Positions 15,399 to 21,748 of a stretch of 22,731 nucleotides of DNA are shown here, piece after piece. Source of the DNA: COE1 sp963596435. Lineage in GTDB: Bacteria; Bacillota; Clostridia; Lachnospirales; Lachnospiraceae. A program made the position numbers and the translations under genes. The stretch covers positions 1 to 22,731 of the forward strand of contig CAVBMG010000053.1 in NCBI GenBank assembly GCA_963596435.1, written 5' to 3'. Within the stretch, counting starts at the first letter, position 1. Every line of letters begins with the position of its first letter. The notes under the pieces were generated by a model. The model made no database searches. It saw nothing but the letters and a program-made list of their open reading frames with translations, and was not told where the DNA came from.

Positions 15399-17603
15399 TC
15401 ACTGATTTGTGACAGTTGTGTCAGGATTTTGTGTATCCTGTGAAGTGTCGTCCCCTTCTATGCCGTAATCCATCTCTGCCGGTTGTCCGGTTGCAGGATC
15501 AATCAATTCACCAGTGTCAGGATCTACTACATAAGTAGAAGAACCTGCATTGTCCTGTCCATCCTGACTCTGTGCAGTATCGTCTCCTGCTGTAGCATTG
15601 TCTCCTGTTGCGGTGTCATCTCCCGATGCAGCACCATCCTCTGTTGTAGTGGATGGAGTCTGAATCGAATTAGCCAGCATGGCATCTACTTCTGCCTGTT
15701 CTGCAATTGTCATTTCTTCTGTCATGCCTATATGCATATAAGGAAGAACTTCTGACAGAATATTCTTGACGATTCCTGTCGCAAATGTAGCATGCGCCTG
15801 ACCCTGACCTTCTGCATTCGGTTCATCTACTACCACATATATTACAATCTGAGGATCATCAGCCGGTGCACATCCGATAAAGGATACTACATAATGCTTA
15901 TGATCACGGGGTACCTTCTCTGCTGTACCGGTCTTACCACCAATAGCGTATCCAGCCGGTCTGGCGGATTTACCGGTTCCTTCTGCGACTGCTGCATACA
16001 GATACTGGCGCATCTGTGCAGATGTTGTCTCTGAAATAGTCTGTTTAAGTACTCGTGGCTCGATATTTCTCACAGTGTCTCCTGTAGAATTGGTGATCTT
16101 GCTTACCACATGAGGTTCATAGTAATATCCGCCATTTACAATAGAAGAAAAAGCTGCTGCCATTTCAATCATTGTTACATTAAAGCCCTGTCCAAATGAT
16201 GATGTCGCAAGCTCTGCTTCTCCCATAGTACTCTCTGTATACACAAGAGAGGCTGTTCTTGCTTCACCGGCAAGGTCAATATTCGTCTTCAATCCCAGAT
16301 TGAAGATATTCTCATATTTAATCATAGTCTTCACGCCAATGGTTTCTCCCATTTGCATGAGTGCCACGTTACAGGACTGCTCCAGCGCACCACTGACATC
16401 CAGAGTTCCATGTCCGCTATGCACATTGCATCTGATGTAATGGTTTGCAACCTGTAAGCCTCCTGTACACAAATATGTCTCATTTCCTGTGATTTTTCCT
16501 GTCTCCAGACCTGTTGCAATCGTAATCGCCTTTGCGGTGGAACCTGGCTCATAAGTATCTGAAATACAGAAATTACGCCACAGCTGATTCAAAGTATCAT
16601 AATATGTGTTATTGTCCTGCATCTCCTTAATCTGTTCTTCCGTATAGTACGCTGACAGATCCTTTGGATTGTTCAGATCAAAGCTGGGATAACTTGCCAT
16701 GGCAAGAATCTCACCATTGTTGGGATTCATGATGATACAGCCTGTATTGTAGGAACCTGCTCCCTCTCTGGCTGCGTCTCTGTATTCTTCATTGAATTGC
16801 AGAATATATTTCTCCGCAATCGCCTGAATATTCGCATCAATCGTAGATACAAGTGAATGACCGTCTACTGCTGCTATCGTAGTTCTCTCCAGTGTAGCAT
16901 CATCATTGAGATAACCATACTCACGCCCATTCGTACCATTCAATTCATCATTATAATATTCTTCCAGACCGTAAGTACCATTATTATCCGTTCCGGTAAA
17001 TCCTATCACATCACATGCCAGTGAGTTGTTGGGATATCTTCTTGTGTACTCTTCTTCAAACCATACTCCATTGATGACACCCTTCTGATTATCACTATCT
17101 GCTGTCTTATTAAATTCAGCAGCCTCTGCTGCTACTTCCTTTTCTTTATCCAGGAAAGGACTGATCTCATCATAGGTCAGTCTTTTCTTCAATACATAAT
17201 ACTGGGAATTGGGATTATTCTCCACATAGGCATCCAGATCTGAACGACTCAGCCCAAAACATTCTGCCAAAGCGCTCAGTGTTGGTTCTTTGCTCCTCTC
17301 ATCATCCAGCATGACTTTACAGTCAAGCACTACATTATATACTTTCTCGCTGACTGCAAGGATTGTTCCATTCCTGTCCGTAATGGTTCCACGTTTAAAA
17401 GGCAATGTCGTTGAATCATACCTCTGCTGGGTAAGGATCTTCTTCTGATAACTCTCCTGGTTATCTCTGGTAATATATACCAGTCTTACGCATAAACCAC
17501 CAAAAGCCAGCAGTATGATAATAATCATGACTCCCAGCTTTTCTCTAAGTATTTTCTTAAATGTCTTCCCCTTTTTATAGCGTCTTCTATTCTTATTCGC
17601 CAT
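15399..17603 (-). CDS. Class B penicillin-binding protein, FtsI/PbpB-type, with acidic C-terminal tail
   Basis: This is a septal transpeptidase that would work with FtsW, FtsL and DivIB. The 734-residue product has a basic cytoplasmic N-terminus, a membrane helix at about 24-45, a dimerisation domain (KRGTITDRNGTILA, 70-83), and a transpeptidase domain with all three motifs: STAK (Ser355, Lys358), SCN (410-412) and KTGT (557-560). After the catalytic domain come about 90 residues (645-734) rich in Asp, Thr, Gly and Gln with DDTATGDNATAGDDTA-type near-repeats, predicted disordered and external. There is no recognisable PASTA domain in this tail. AGGTGG lies about 5 bases before the ATG. It follows the ftsL-like gene by 14 bases, the usual ftsL-pbp order. 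With KTG intact, it is the better candidate for the vegetative division PBP. Confidence 0.95.
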   Translation of the reverse strand: MANKNRRRYKKGKTFKKILREKLGVMIIIILLAFGGLCVRLVYITRDNQESYQKKILTQQRYDSTTLPFKRGTITDRNGTILAVSEKVYNVVLDCKVMLDDERSKEPTLSALAECFGLSRSDLDAYVENNPNSQYYVLKKRLTYDEISPFLDKEKEVAAEAAEFNKTADSDNQKGVINGVWFEEEYTRRYPNNSLACDVIGFTGTDNNGTYGLEEYYNDELNGTNGREYGYLNDDATLERTTIAAVDGHSLVSTIDANIQAIAEKYILQFNEEYRDAAREGAGSYNTGCIIMNPNNGEILAMASYPSFDLNNPKDLSAYYTEEQIKEMQDNNTYYDTLNQLWRNFCISDTYEPGSTAKAITIATGLETGKITGNETYLCTGGLQVANHYIRCNVHSGHGTLDVSGALEQSCNVALMQMGETIGVKTMIKYENIFNLGLKTNIDLAGEARTASLVYTESTMGEAELATSSFGQGFNVTMIEMAAAFSSIVNGGYYYEPHVVSKITNSTGDTVRNIEPRVLKQTISETTSAQMRQYLYAAVAEGTGKSARPAGYAIGGKTGTAEKVPRDHKHYVVSFIGCAPADDPQIVIYVVVDEPNAEGQGQAHATFATGIVKNILSEVLPYMHIGMTEEMTIAEQAEVDAMLANSIQTPSTTTEDGAASGDDTATGDNATAGDDTAQSQDGQDNAGSSTYVVDPDTGELIDPATGQPAEMDYGIEGDDTSQDTQNPDTTVTNQ

Positions 17604-17617
17604 GCTACCACCTGTCT

Positions 17618-18130
17618 TTACTCTGGAATGTCACCGTATTGTCTAACGTAATCGCTGCCTTCTCCTGAATAAGTGATAACCTGCCCCTCTTTGGCATATT
17701 TCATGCCTAACTCACCAATTGCGATTCTCTTTATCTCATCCAAATCCACATTGCTCATGATCTTCGTATATGTCTCATCATTTGCAAGCTTCAGATTATT
17801 GAGTTCACTTTCCATCTTGGAAATGTGTGTAACTCTGTTTGTAATGTCTGATTGTAAATTAATATAGCCCATCAGTACGACACAGACTACCAGAACAGAA
17901 GCTATCATAAATGAAATATAGCCCAGATTCATCGGAGAAACTTTCATTCTCCTTTTTTGGTTATGCCGTGTTCCCTGATGTGTTGTTCTTATTCTTTGCT
18001 GTGGAAGCGGCTGAAGCTTCCTTGCTGTATTTCCATCTATATAAACTTGTCTTGTTGTGCTCTGATATCTTTGTCTGTTCGTACGTGATGCATGTGACGA
18101 ACCTGCACTCCTCATATTATCAATTACCAT
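17618..18130 (-). CDS. ftsL: FtsL-like septum assembly protein
   Basis: This is a small bitopic divisome protein that would pair with DivIC/FtsB and DivIB to activate septal synthesis. The 170-residue product has a long basic, Arg/Gln-rich cytoplasmic segment (about 1-66), one membrane helix at about 69-91 (ISFMIASVLVVCVVLMGYI) and an external coiled coil at about 92-125 (TNRVTHISKMESELNNLKLAN), then a short conserved-looking IAIGELGMKYAKEGQVI segment typical of FtsL/cell-division leucine-zipper proteins. The identification rests on topology and on position between rsmH and the PBP gene, since FtsL sequences diverge quickly. The ATG has AGAAAGG only one base upstream, so a start at 18115 cannot be excluded. 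It begins 18 bases after rsmH. Confidence 0.8.
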   Translation of the reverse strand: MVIDNMRSAGSSHASRTNRQRYQSTTRQVYIDGNTARKLQPLPQQRIRTTHQGTRHNQKRRMKVSPMNLGYISFMIASVLVVCVVLMGYINLQSDITNRVTHISKMESELNNLKLANDETYTKIMSNVDLDEIKRIAIGELGMKYAKEGQVITYSGEGSDYVRQYGDIPE

Positions 18131-18148
18131 GCCTTTCTATATATTGGC

Positions 18149-19084
18149 TTAAATGTGCTCAAATATCCTGAGTTTGGCACTCTTTGATCTGGAATTCTCT
18201 TCCATCTCTTCTGCACTTGGCAGAATCGGTTTTCTGGGTGTTGCTTTACCATAAGGTGTCTTACCACATACGCACACCGGGAATTCCGGTGGACAGGTAC
18301 ATGGATTCTCTTTCTGTCTGTATACATTCTTAACAATTCTGTCTTCCAGTGAATGAAATGTGATGATGCACAATCTTCCCTGGTGATTTAACATATCTAT
18401 CATGTCATCCAGAGAATCTTTCAATACATCAAGCTCATGATTACATTCAATACGAATCGCCTGGAAAGTACGTTTGGACGGATGTCCGCCTGTTGCTCTC
18501 ATCTTGGCAGGAATCGCTGCCTTAATGATGTCATTGAGTTCATAGGTAGTCTCAATGGGCTTGTCCGCTCTCGCCTGTACAATATGCTTGGCTATATTCT
18601 TGGCAAACTGATCTTCTCCATAATCCCTGATAATATGATACAGCTCCTGCTCTGAATAGGTATTTACGATGTCTCTTGCAGTCAGCTTCTGACGCTGATC
18701 CATACGCATGTCCAATGGTGTATCATATTTATAGGTGAAGCCTCTCTCTACTGTATCCAGCTGATAAGAAGATACACCAAGGTCAAGTACAATACCGTCT
18801 ACCTTGTCTACACCTATCTGTGCCAGTGCTTCTCTGGCATTGCGGTAATTATTACGGATAATCGTAACCTTATCTCCAAACTCCGCAAGTCTCTTACCTG
18901 CTGCCTCTATCGCTGCCTCATCCTGATCGATACCGATGAGTCTGCCTCCATCACCCAGTCTACGGCATATCTCATAAGAATGTCCGCCGCCACCTAATGT
19001 ACCGTCCAGATATATTCCATCCGGCTTTATATTCAGTGCTTCTATTGTTTCATCCAGTAGAACTGACTTATGTTTGAATTCCAT
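18149..19084 (-). CDS. rsmH: 16S rRNA (cytosine(1402)-N(4))-methyltransferase RsmH (MraW)
   Basis: RsmH methylates N4 of C1402 in the decoding region of 16S rRNA using S-adenosylmethionine. The 311-residue product matches the family in length and motifs: HKSVLLDETIEAL near the start, the SAM-binding loop YLDGTLGGGGHS (25-36), GIDQDEAAI, VDGIVLDLGVSSYQLD, ERGFTYKYDTPLDMRMD, GGHPSKRTFQAIRI and the final LCIITFHSLEDRIVK. The ATG is preceded by GGGGGAG at 8 bases. It lies 17 bases after mraZ and is part of the same transcript. Conservation is high and I see nothing unusual. Confidence 0.98.
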   Translation of the reverse strand: MEFKHKSVLLDETIEALNIKPDGIYLDGTLGGGGHSYEICRRLGDGGRLIGIDQDEAAIEAAGKRLAEFGDKVTIIRNNYRNAREALAQIGVDKVDGIVLDLGVSSYQLDTVERGFTYKYDTPLDMRMDQRQKLTARDIVNTYSEQELYHIIRDYGEDQFAKNIAKHIVQARADKPIETTYELNDIIKAAIPAKMRATGGHPSKRTFQAIRIECNHELDVLKDSLDDMIDMLNHQGRLCIITFHSLEDRIVKNVYRQKENPCTCPPEFPVCVCGKTPYGKATPRKPILPSAEEMEENSRSKSAKLRIFEHI

Positions 19085-19101
19085 TGTGTACGCTCCCCCT
19101 T

Positions 19102-19533
19102 TTATAATGTAAGTCCCAGTTCTGACATATGCTCTGCAATATCTTCCATATCATCATATTCAGAAGCATCTTCCCACTTTTCTTTGCTCCAGATTTCAAT
19201 TCTGCTGGCTACGCCCACCAGCACTACATCCTTATCCAATCCGGCAAATTCTCTGAGTACAGCGGGTATCAGGATTCGTCCCTGCTTGTCCACTTCCACT
19301 TCTGCTGCTCCTGCCAGAAAGAAACGTACAAATTTACGGGATTCCTTGTTCGTCATAGGCAATGCTTTGAGCTTCTCCTCAAAGGCTGTCCACTCGGCGT
19401 TATCATACACAAACAGGCAGCCGTCCAATCCCTTCGTTACCACAAATCCATCGCCAAGTGCTTCTCTGAATTTGGAAGGAATGATAAGCCTGCCTTTCGT
19501 ATCTATCGTATGATTGTATTCACCCATGAACAT
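19102..19533 (-). CDS. mraZ: Transcriptional regulator MraZ
   Basis: MraZ is a ring-forming DNA-binding protein with two SpoVT/AbrB-like swapped-hairpin domains that represses or tunes its own dcw operon. From the ATG at 19533 the product is 143 residues, the usual family length, and begins MFMGEYNHTIDTKGRLIIPSKFRE. The second domain repeats the motif (VEVDKQGRILIPAVLREFAGL). The start was chosen by AAGGCGGTG at 6 bases and by the family's N-terminus; the frame extends upstream to a GTG at 19554 without support. It is the first gene of the cluster, behind a promoter with four 10-bp-spaced AAGTGG repeats that look like its own operator. Confidence 0.97.
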   Translation of the reverse strand: MFMGEYNHTIDTKGRLIIPSKFREALGDGFVVTKGLDGCLFVYDNAEWTAFEEKLKALPMTNKESRKFVRFFLAGAAEVEVDKQGRILIPAVLREFAGLDKDVVLVGVASRIEIWSKEKWEDASEYDDMEDIAEHMSELGLTL

Positions 19534-19606
19534 AGCAATCACCGCCTTCAACACAAACAGAATCTTCTTTTCTTCTGTTTTGCAGTAAAATGTGGATATC
19601 TATCTC

Positions 19607-19643
19607 CCACTTTGTTCCACTTCCATCCACTTTTCACCACTTT
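19607..19643 (-). repeat. Four 10-bp-spaced MraZ-type operator boxes
   Basis: On the minus strand the core AAGTGG occurs four times at an exact 10-bp period: boxes at 19643-19637, 19633-19627, 19623-19617 and 19613-19607, reading AAAGTGG, AAAGTGG, GAAGTGG, AAAGTGG. MraZ binding sites are known to be arrays of such repeats (TGGGN-type in Escherichia coli, AAAGTGK in Mycoplasma). They lie immediately downstream of the mraZ -10, over the expected transcription start. Confidence 0.85.
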
Positions 19644-19649
19644 TATACC

Positions 19650-19678
19650 ATTCTACATGAATTTATATGAAATAACAA
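19650..19678 (-). promoter_or_regulatory. Sigma-A-type promoter of the dcw cluster (mraZ)
   Basis: On the minus strand, TTGTTA (19678-19673), 17 bases, then TAGAAT (19655-19650). The expected start near 19643 coincides with the first MraZ box. This leaves a leader of about 110 bases before mraZ. Confidence 0.65.
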
Positions 19679-19716
19679 GCGATTTTCACTATTTTTTCAT
19701 GATCGTGCCTTTTTAT

Positions 19717-19725
19717 TGTGGATAA
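19717..19725 (-). promoter_or_regulatory. DnaA-box match upstream of mraZ
   Basis: The minus strand reads TTATCCACA, the perfect 9-mer consensus for DnaA, about 40 bases upstream of the mraZ -35. A second site with one mismatch (ATATCCACA, 19599-19591) lies in the mraZ leader, in the same orientation. Whether DnaA binds here is unknown. The arrangement is too sparse for a replication origin. Confidence 0.5.
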
Positions 19726-19733
19726 GTTTACAT

Positions 19734-19771
19734 AAAAAGAAGCTGCCGTTTTTTGTTAAACAGCAGCTTCT
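19734..19771 (-). terminator. Terminator of the trx-ohrR operon, overlapping the ohrR stop
   Basis: On the minus strand AGAAGCTGC (19771-19763) pairs with GCAGCTTCT (19746-19738), followed by a TTTTT run (19738-19734). The 5' arm is formed by the last coding codons of the regulator gene (GAA GCT GCT GTT TAA), so the stem partly lies inside the reading frame. It insulates the dcw promoter from upstream transcription. Confidence 0.9.
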
Positions 19772-20190
19772 AATATTTTGTGCAATATCCTGTATAAAGT
19801 TTTCGCATCTTCCGGGTCCATTGCAACACAGCCCTGCATTTTATGCGGTATCTGTACCGCCTGTTCTTTTAATGCTTCACCCTGTTGCGTAATGGTTACA
19901 TTCAGAACCCTTTCATCATCCTTATCCCGTTGCCTGGTCAGATACCCCTTCTGCTCCAGCTTCTTTAAAACCGGCGTCAGAGTACCTGAATCCAGATACA
20001 GGTAATTTCCCATGTCTTTTACATTAATATGCTTATGTTCCCACAGCACCATCATGGCTATATATTGTGTATAAGTCAGATCTATCTCATCCAGATAAGG
20101 CTTATAGCGCCTGACTATTTCCTTGGCACATGCATATAGAGGAAAACACAGCTGATTGCTCAGTTTCAGAGCATCATACTCTGATTCCAT
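19756..20190 (-). CDS. ohrR: MarR-family organic peroxide sensor, OhrR-type (two-cysteine form)
   Basis: OhrR is a dimeric winged-helix repressor that releases DNA when its reactive cysteine is oxidised by organic hydroperoxides. The 144-residue product aligns closely with Bacillus OhrR. It keeps NQLCFPLY with the sensing Cys15, Tyr19, Tyr29 and Tyr40, which position the cysteine, and the recognition region LYLDSGTLTPVLKKLE followed by the wing DKDDERVL. It also has Cys21 and a Cys121 near the place of the resolving cysteine in two-Cys OhrR proteins such as that of Xanthomonas. The ATG overlaps the thioredoxin stop by one base (TAATG), with GGAGG 9 bases upstream, so the two are translationally coupled. 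No ohr peroxidase gene is in view. The operon's promoter has an OhrR-like operator. Confidence 0.87.
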   Translation of the reverse strand: MESEYDALKLSNQLCFPLYACAKEIVRRYKPYLDEIDLTYTQYIAMMVLWEHKHINVKDMGNYLYLDSGTLTPVLKKLEQKGYLTRQRDKDDERVLNVTITQQGEALKEQAVQIPHKMQGCVAMDPEDAKTLYRILHKILEAAV

Positions 20191-20501
20191 TACTGAGTGC
20201 CTCCGATCCAGTTTTTAAGTGCCTGCTTGGACTGGAATCCAATCATTCTGTCTACGATCTGTCCATCACGTAACAGGAAAAGTGCAGGGATACTTGTTAC
20301 TTTATTCTCTAACGCGAGATCCATATTCTCATCTGTATCTGCATTGTAGAATTCTACCTGTCCTTCCATTTCCTCAGAAAGCTCTTCCATGATGGGAGCC
20401 AGCATCTTACAGGGTCCACACCAGGTTGCGGAGAAATCCACTACTGCTACCTTAGCCTTCAGAGCATCCTGCATATTATTCTGTTCAATTTTGTGTACCA
20501 T
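20190..20501 (-). CDS. trxA: Thioredoxin
   Basis: Thioredoxin is a cytoplasmic dithiol-disulfide reductase, reduced by thioredoxin reductase. From the ATG at 20501 the product is 103 residues, the standard thioredoxin length, with the active site WCGPC at about residues 27-31, the conserved Asp in VVDFSATW, and the cis-proline loop TSIPALFLL. The ATG at 20501 has a short GGTGA site about 5 bases before it. In-frame ATGs at 20513, 20522 and 20549 exist but lack better sites, so the start is the least certain part. It is the first gene of a two-gene operon with the OhrR-type regulator, which suggests peroxide-controlled thioredoxin and possible recycling of the oxidised regulator; this is inference from context. 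Confidence 0.92.
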   Translation of the reverse strand: MVHKIEQNNMQDALKAKVAVVDFSATWCGPCKMLAPIMEELSEEMEGQVEFYNADTDENMDLALENKVTSIPALFLLRDGQIVDRMIGFQSKQALKNWIGGTQ

Positions 20502-20596
20502 ATTAGTCACCATACCTTTCATTTCATTATAGTGTGCGCACTTCATCATTCTTTATTCTAATTTGTGGCGGCTTTGATTAAGTCGTCTCAAATTAG

Positions 20597-20625
20597 ATTT
20601 TACACAATCTAATTGTATAAGTCAA
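20597..20625 (-). promoter_or_regulatory. Sigma-A promoter of trxA-ohrR
   Basis: On the minus strand, TTGACT (20625-20620), 17 bases, TAAAAT (20602-20597). The predicted start near 20590 leaves a leader of about 90 bases to the chosen trxA ATG. The spacer is occupied by the OhrR-like operator. Confidence 0.75.
20601..20617 (-). promoter_or_regulatory. Candidate OhrR operator in the trxA-ohrR promoter
   Basis: The minus strand reads TACAATTAGATTGTGTA. The first 15 bases match the Bacillus subtilis OhrR operator core TACAATTAAATTGTA at 13 positions. It lies between the -35 and -10. A 9-bp perfect inverted repeat, AATTAGATT/AATCTAATT (20591-20599 and 20606-20614), overlaps it and the -10. A further 9-bp dyad partner (TCTAATTTG 20557-20565 with CAAATTAGA 20589-20597) may be an auxiliary site. 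Confidence 0.65.
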
Positions 20626-20656
20626 GTCTTTTTCCTGTGCTAAAAAAAGAACAGGA

Positions 20657-20674
20657 TTGTTAAAAAAATAACTA
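20657..20674 (+). promoter_or_regulatory. Candidate Rex (NADH-sensing repressor) operator of ldh
   Basis: TTGTTAA, four bases, then ATAACTA. The Rex consensus is TTGTTAA-N4-TTAACAA, so the left half is perfect and the right half matches at 5 of 7. It overlaps the first bases of the ldh -35 at 20673. Rex control of ldh is well established in Gram-positive bacteria. The rex gene is not in the window. Confidence 0.5.
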
Positions 20675-20701
20675 GACTATTATTTTTATTTATCATATAC
20701 T
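20673..20701 (+). promoter_or_regulatory. Sigma-A-type promoter of ldh
   Basis: TAGACT (20673-20678), 17 bases, then TATACT (20696-20701), giving a leader of about 60 bases to the ldh ATG. The region upstream is very A-rich, which may act as an UP-like element. Confidence 0.6.
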
Positions 20702-20767
20702 GAACATGTAAACAAGATAGTTGCAATTATCCAATAAAACAGGTTCCATAAGAAAGGAGTTTGAGTT

Positions 20768-21712
20768 ATGATAATAAACAGTAGAAAAGTAGTAATGATC
20801 GGTTGCGGCTTTGTAGGCTCCTCCTCTGCTTTTGCATTAATGCAAAGCGGATTATTCTCGGAAATGGTTCTTATTGATGCAGATCAGAACCGTGCAGAAG
20901 GCGAGGCTATGGATATCAGCCATGGTATGTCTTTTGCCAGTCCTATGAAAATATATGCCGGAAGTTATGATGATATCTCTGATGCAGCCATCATCGTCAT
21001 TACCGCCGGTGCCAATCAGAAACCGGATGAGACCAGACTGGATCTGATCAGGAAAAACGCAGGAATCATGAAATCCATCATTGGTGAGATCAAGAAACGT
21101 GATTTTGGCGGCATCCTGCTTATCGTGTCCAATCCTGTAGATATTCTGACTTATATCGCCCTGAAAGAATCAGGTTATCCTGCCAACCGTGTGATCGGTT
21201 CCGGTACTGTTCTGGATACCGGGCGTTTCAAATATGAACTGGGCGAGCATCTGGGTGTAGACAGCCGAAGCGTCCATGCTTTTATCATCGGCGAACACGG
21301 AGACAGCGAACTTGCTGCCTGGAGTAATGCAAGAGTCGGTGGGCTGCCCATCAATGACTTCTGCGAATTACGTGGACATTTCAATCATGAGGAATCCATG
21401 AAGAAGATATTTGAGAGTGTCAAGAACAGTGCCTACGAGATCATCGCAAGAAAACATGCTACTTACTACGGTATCGCTATGGCAGTCGTAAGAATCTGTG
21501 CTGCAATCGTTCGTAATGAACAGTCTATTCTTCCGGTATCCAGTCTGATGACCGGTCAGTATGGACTAGACGATGTAGTACTGAGTATTCCCGCAGTTGT
21601 AGATGCCAATGGTATCGAGACTGTAGTTCCTATCGAGCTGAGCGAATCCGAACTGCGCGAATTGAAGAAATCCGCAGAAGTGCTGAAAGGCATTATAAAA
21701 GAAAACGTATAA
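20768..21712 (+). CDS. ldh: L-lactate dehydrogenase
   Basis: This enzyme reduces pyruvate to L-lactate with NADH in the cytoplasm, regenerating NAD during fermentation. The 314-residue product has the dinucleotide-binding GCGFVG (12-17), Asp37 for the adenosine ribose, Gln84 in AGANQKPDETR (Gln indicates lactate rather than malate specificity), the mobile-loop Arg90, the SNPVDILT motif, Asp150 and the catalytic His177 in GEHGDSE. Lys155 stands where fructose-1,6-bisphosphate-activated enzymes usually have Arg, while the second effector residue, His170, is present. The ATG has AGAAAGGAG 8 bases upstream. It is the first gene of a plus-strand unit with the PLP enzyme 36 bases downstream, and diverges from trxA-ohrR. 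A Rex-like site in its promoter suggests redox control. Confidence 0.95.
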   Translation: MIINSRKVVMIGCGFVGSSSAFALMQSGLFSEMVLIDADQNRAEGEAMDISHGMSFASPMKIYAGSYDDISDAAIIVITAGANQKPDETRLDLIRKNAGIMKSIIGEIKKRDFGGILLIVSNPVDILTYIALKESGYPANRVIGSGTVLDTGRFKYELGEHLGVDSRSVHAFIIGEHGDSELAAWSNARVGGLPINDFCELRGHFNHEESMKKIFESVKNSAYEIIARKHATYYGIAMAVVRICAAIVRNEQSILPVSSLMTGQYGLDDVVLSIPAVVDANGIETVVPIELSESELRELKKSAEVLKGIIKENV

Positions 21713-21748
21713 AAAACACAGTAACTTACAAGAAGAAGGAAAAATACG

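Noticed and set aside
19607..19643. Short tandem repeats considered as a CRISPR or microsatellite
   Set aside because: The repeats are 10 bp with a 6-7 bp core, too short for CRISPR, and their position over the mraZ start fits MraZ operator boxes.
19129..19725. Plus-strand open frame of 198 codons across mraZ and its promoter
   Set aside because: Antisense to a certain mraZ gene and its operator; Cys/His/Phe-rich composition and no ribosome site.
19534..19755. AT-rich gap with DnaA boxes considered as a replication origin
   Set aside because: Only one perfect and one imperfect box, no AT-rich unwinding cluster, and no dnaA or dnaN nearby; a promoter region explains it.
20634..20656. TCCTGT/ACAGGA hairpin in the trxA-ldh gap considered as a terminator
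   Set aside because: The stem is six pairs only and no T-run follows on either strand in the right place.
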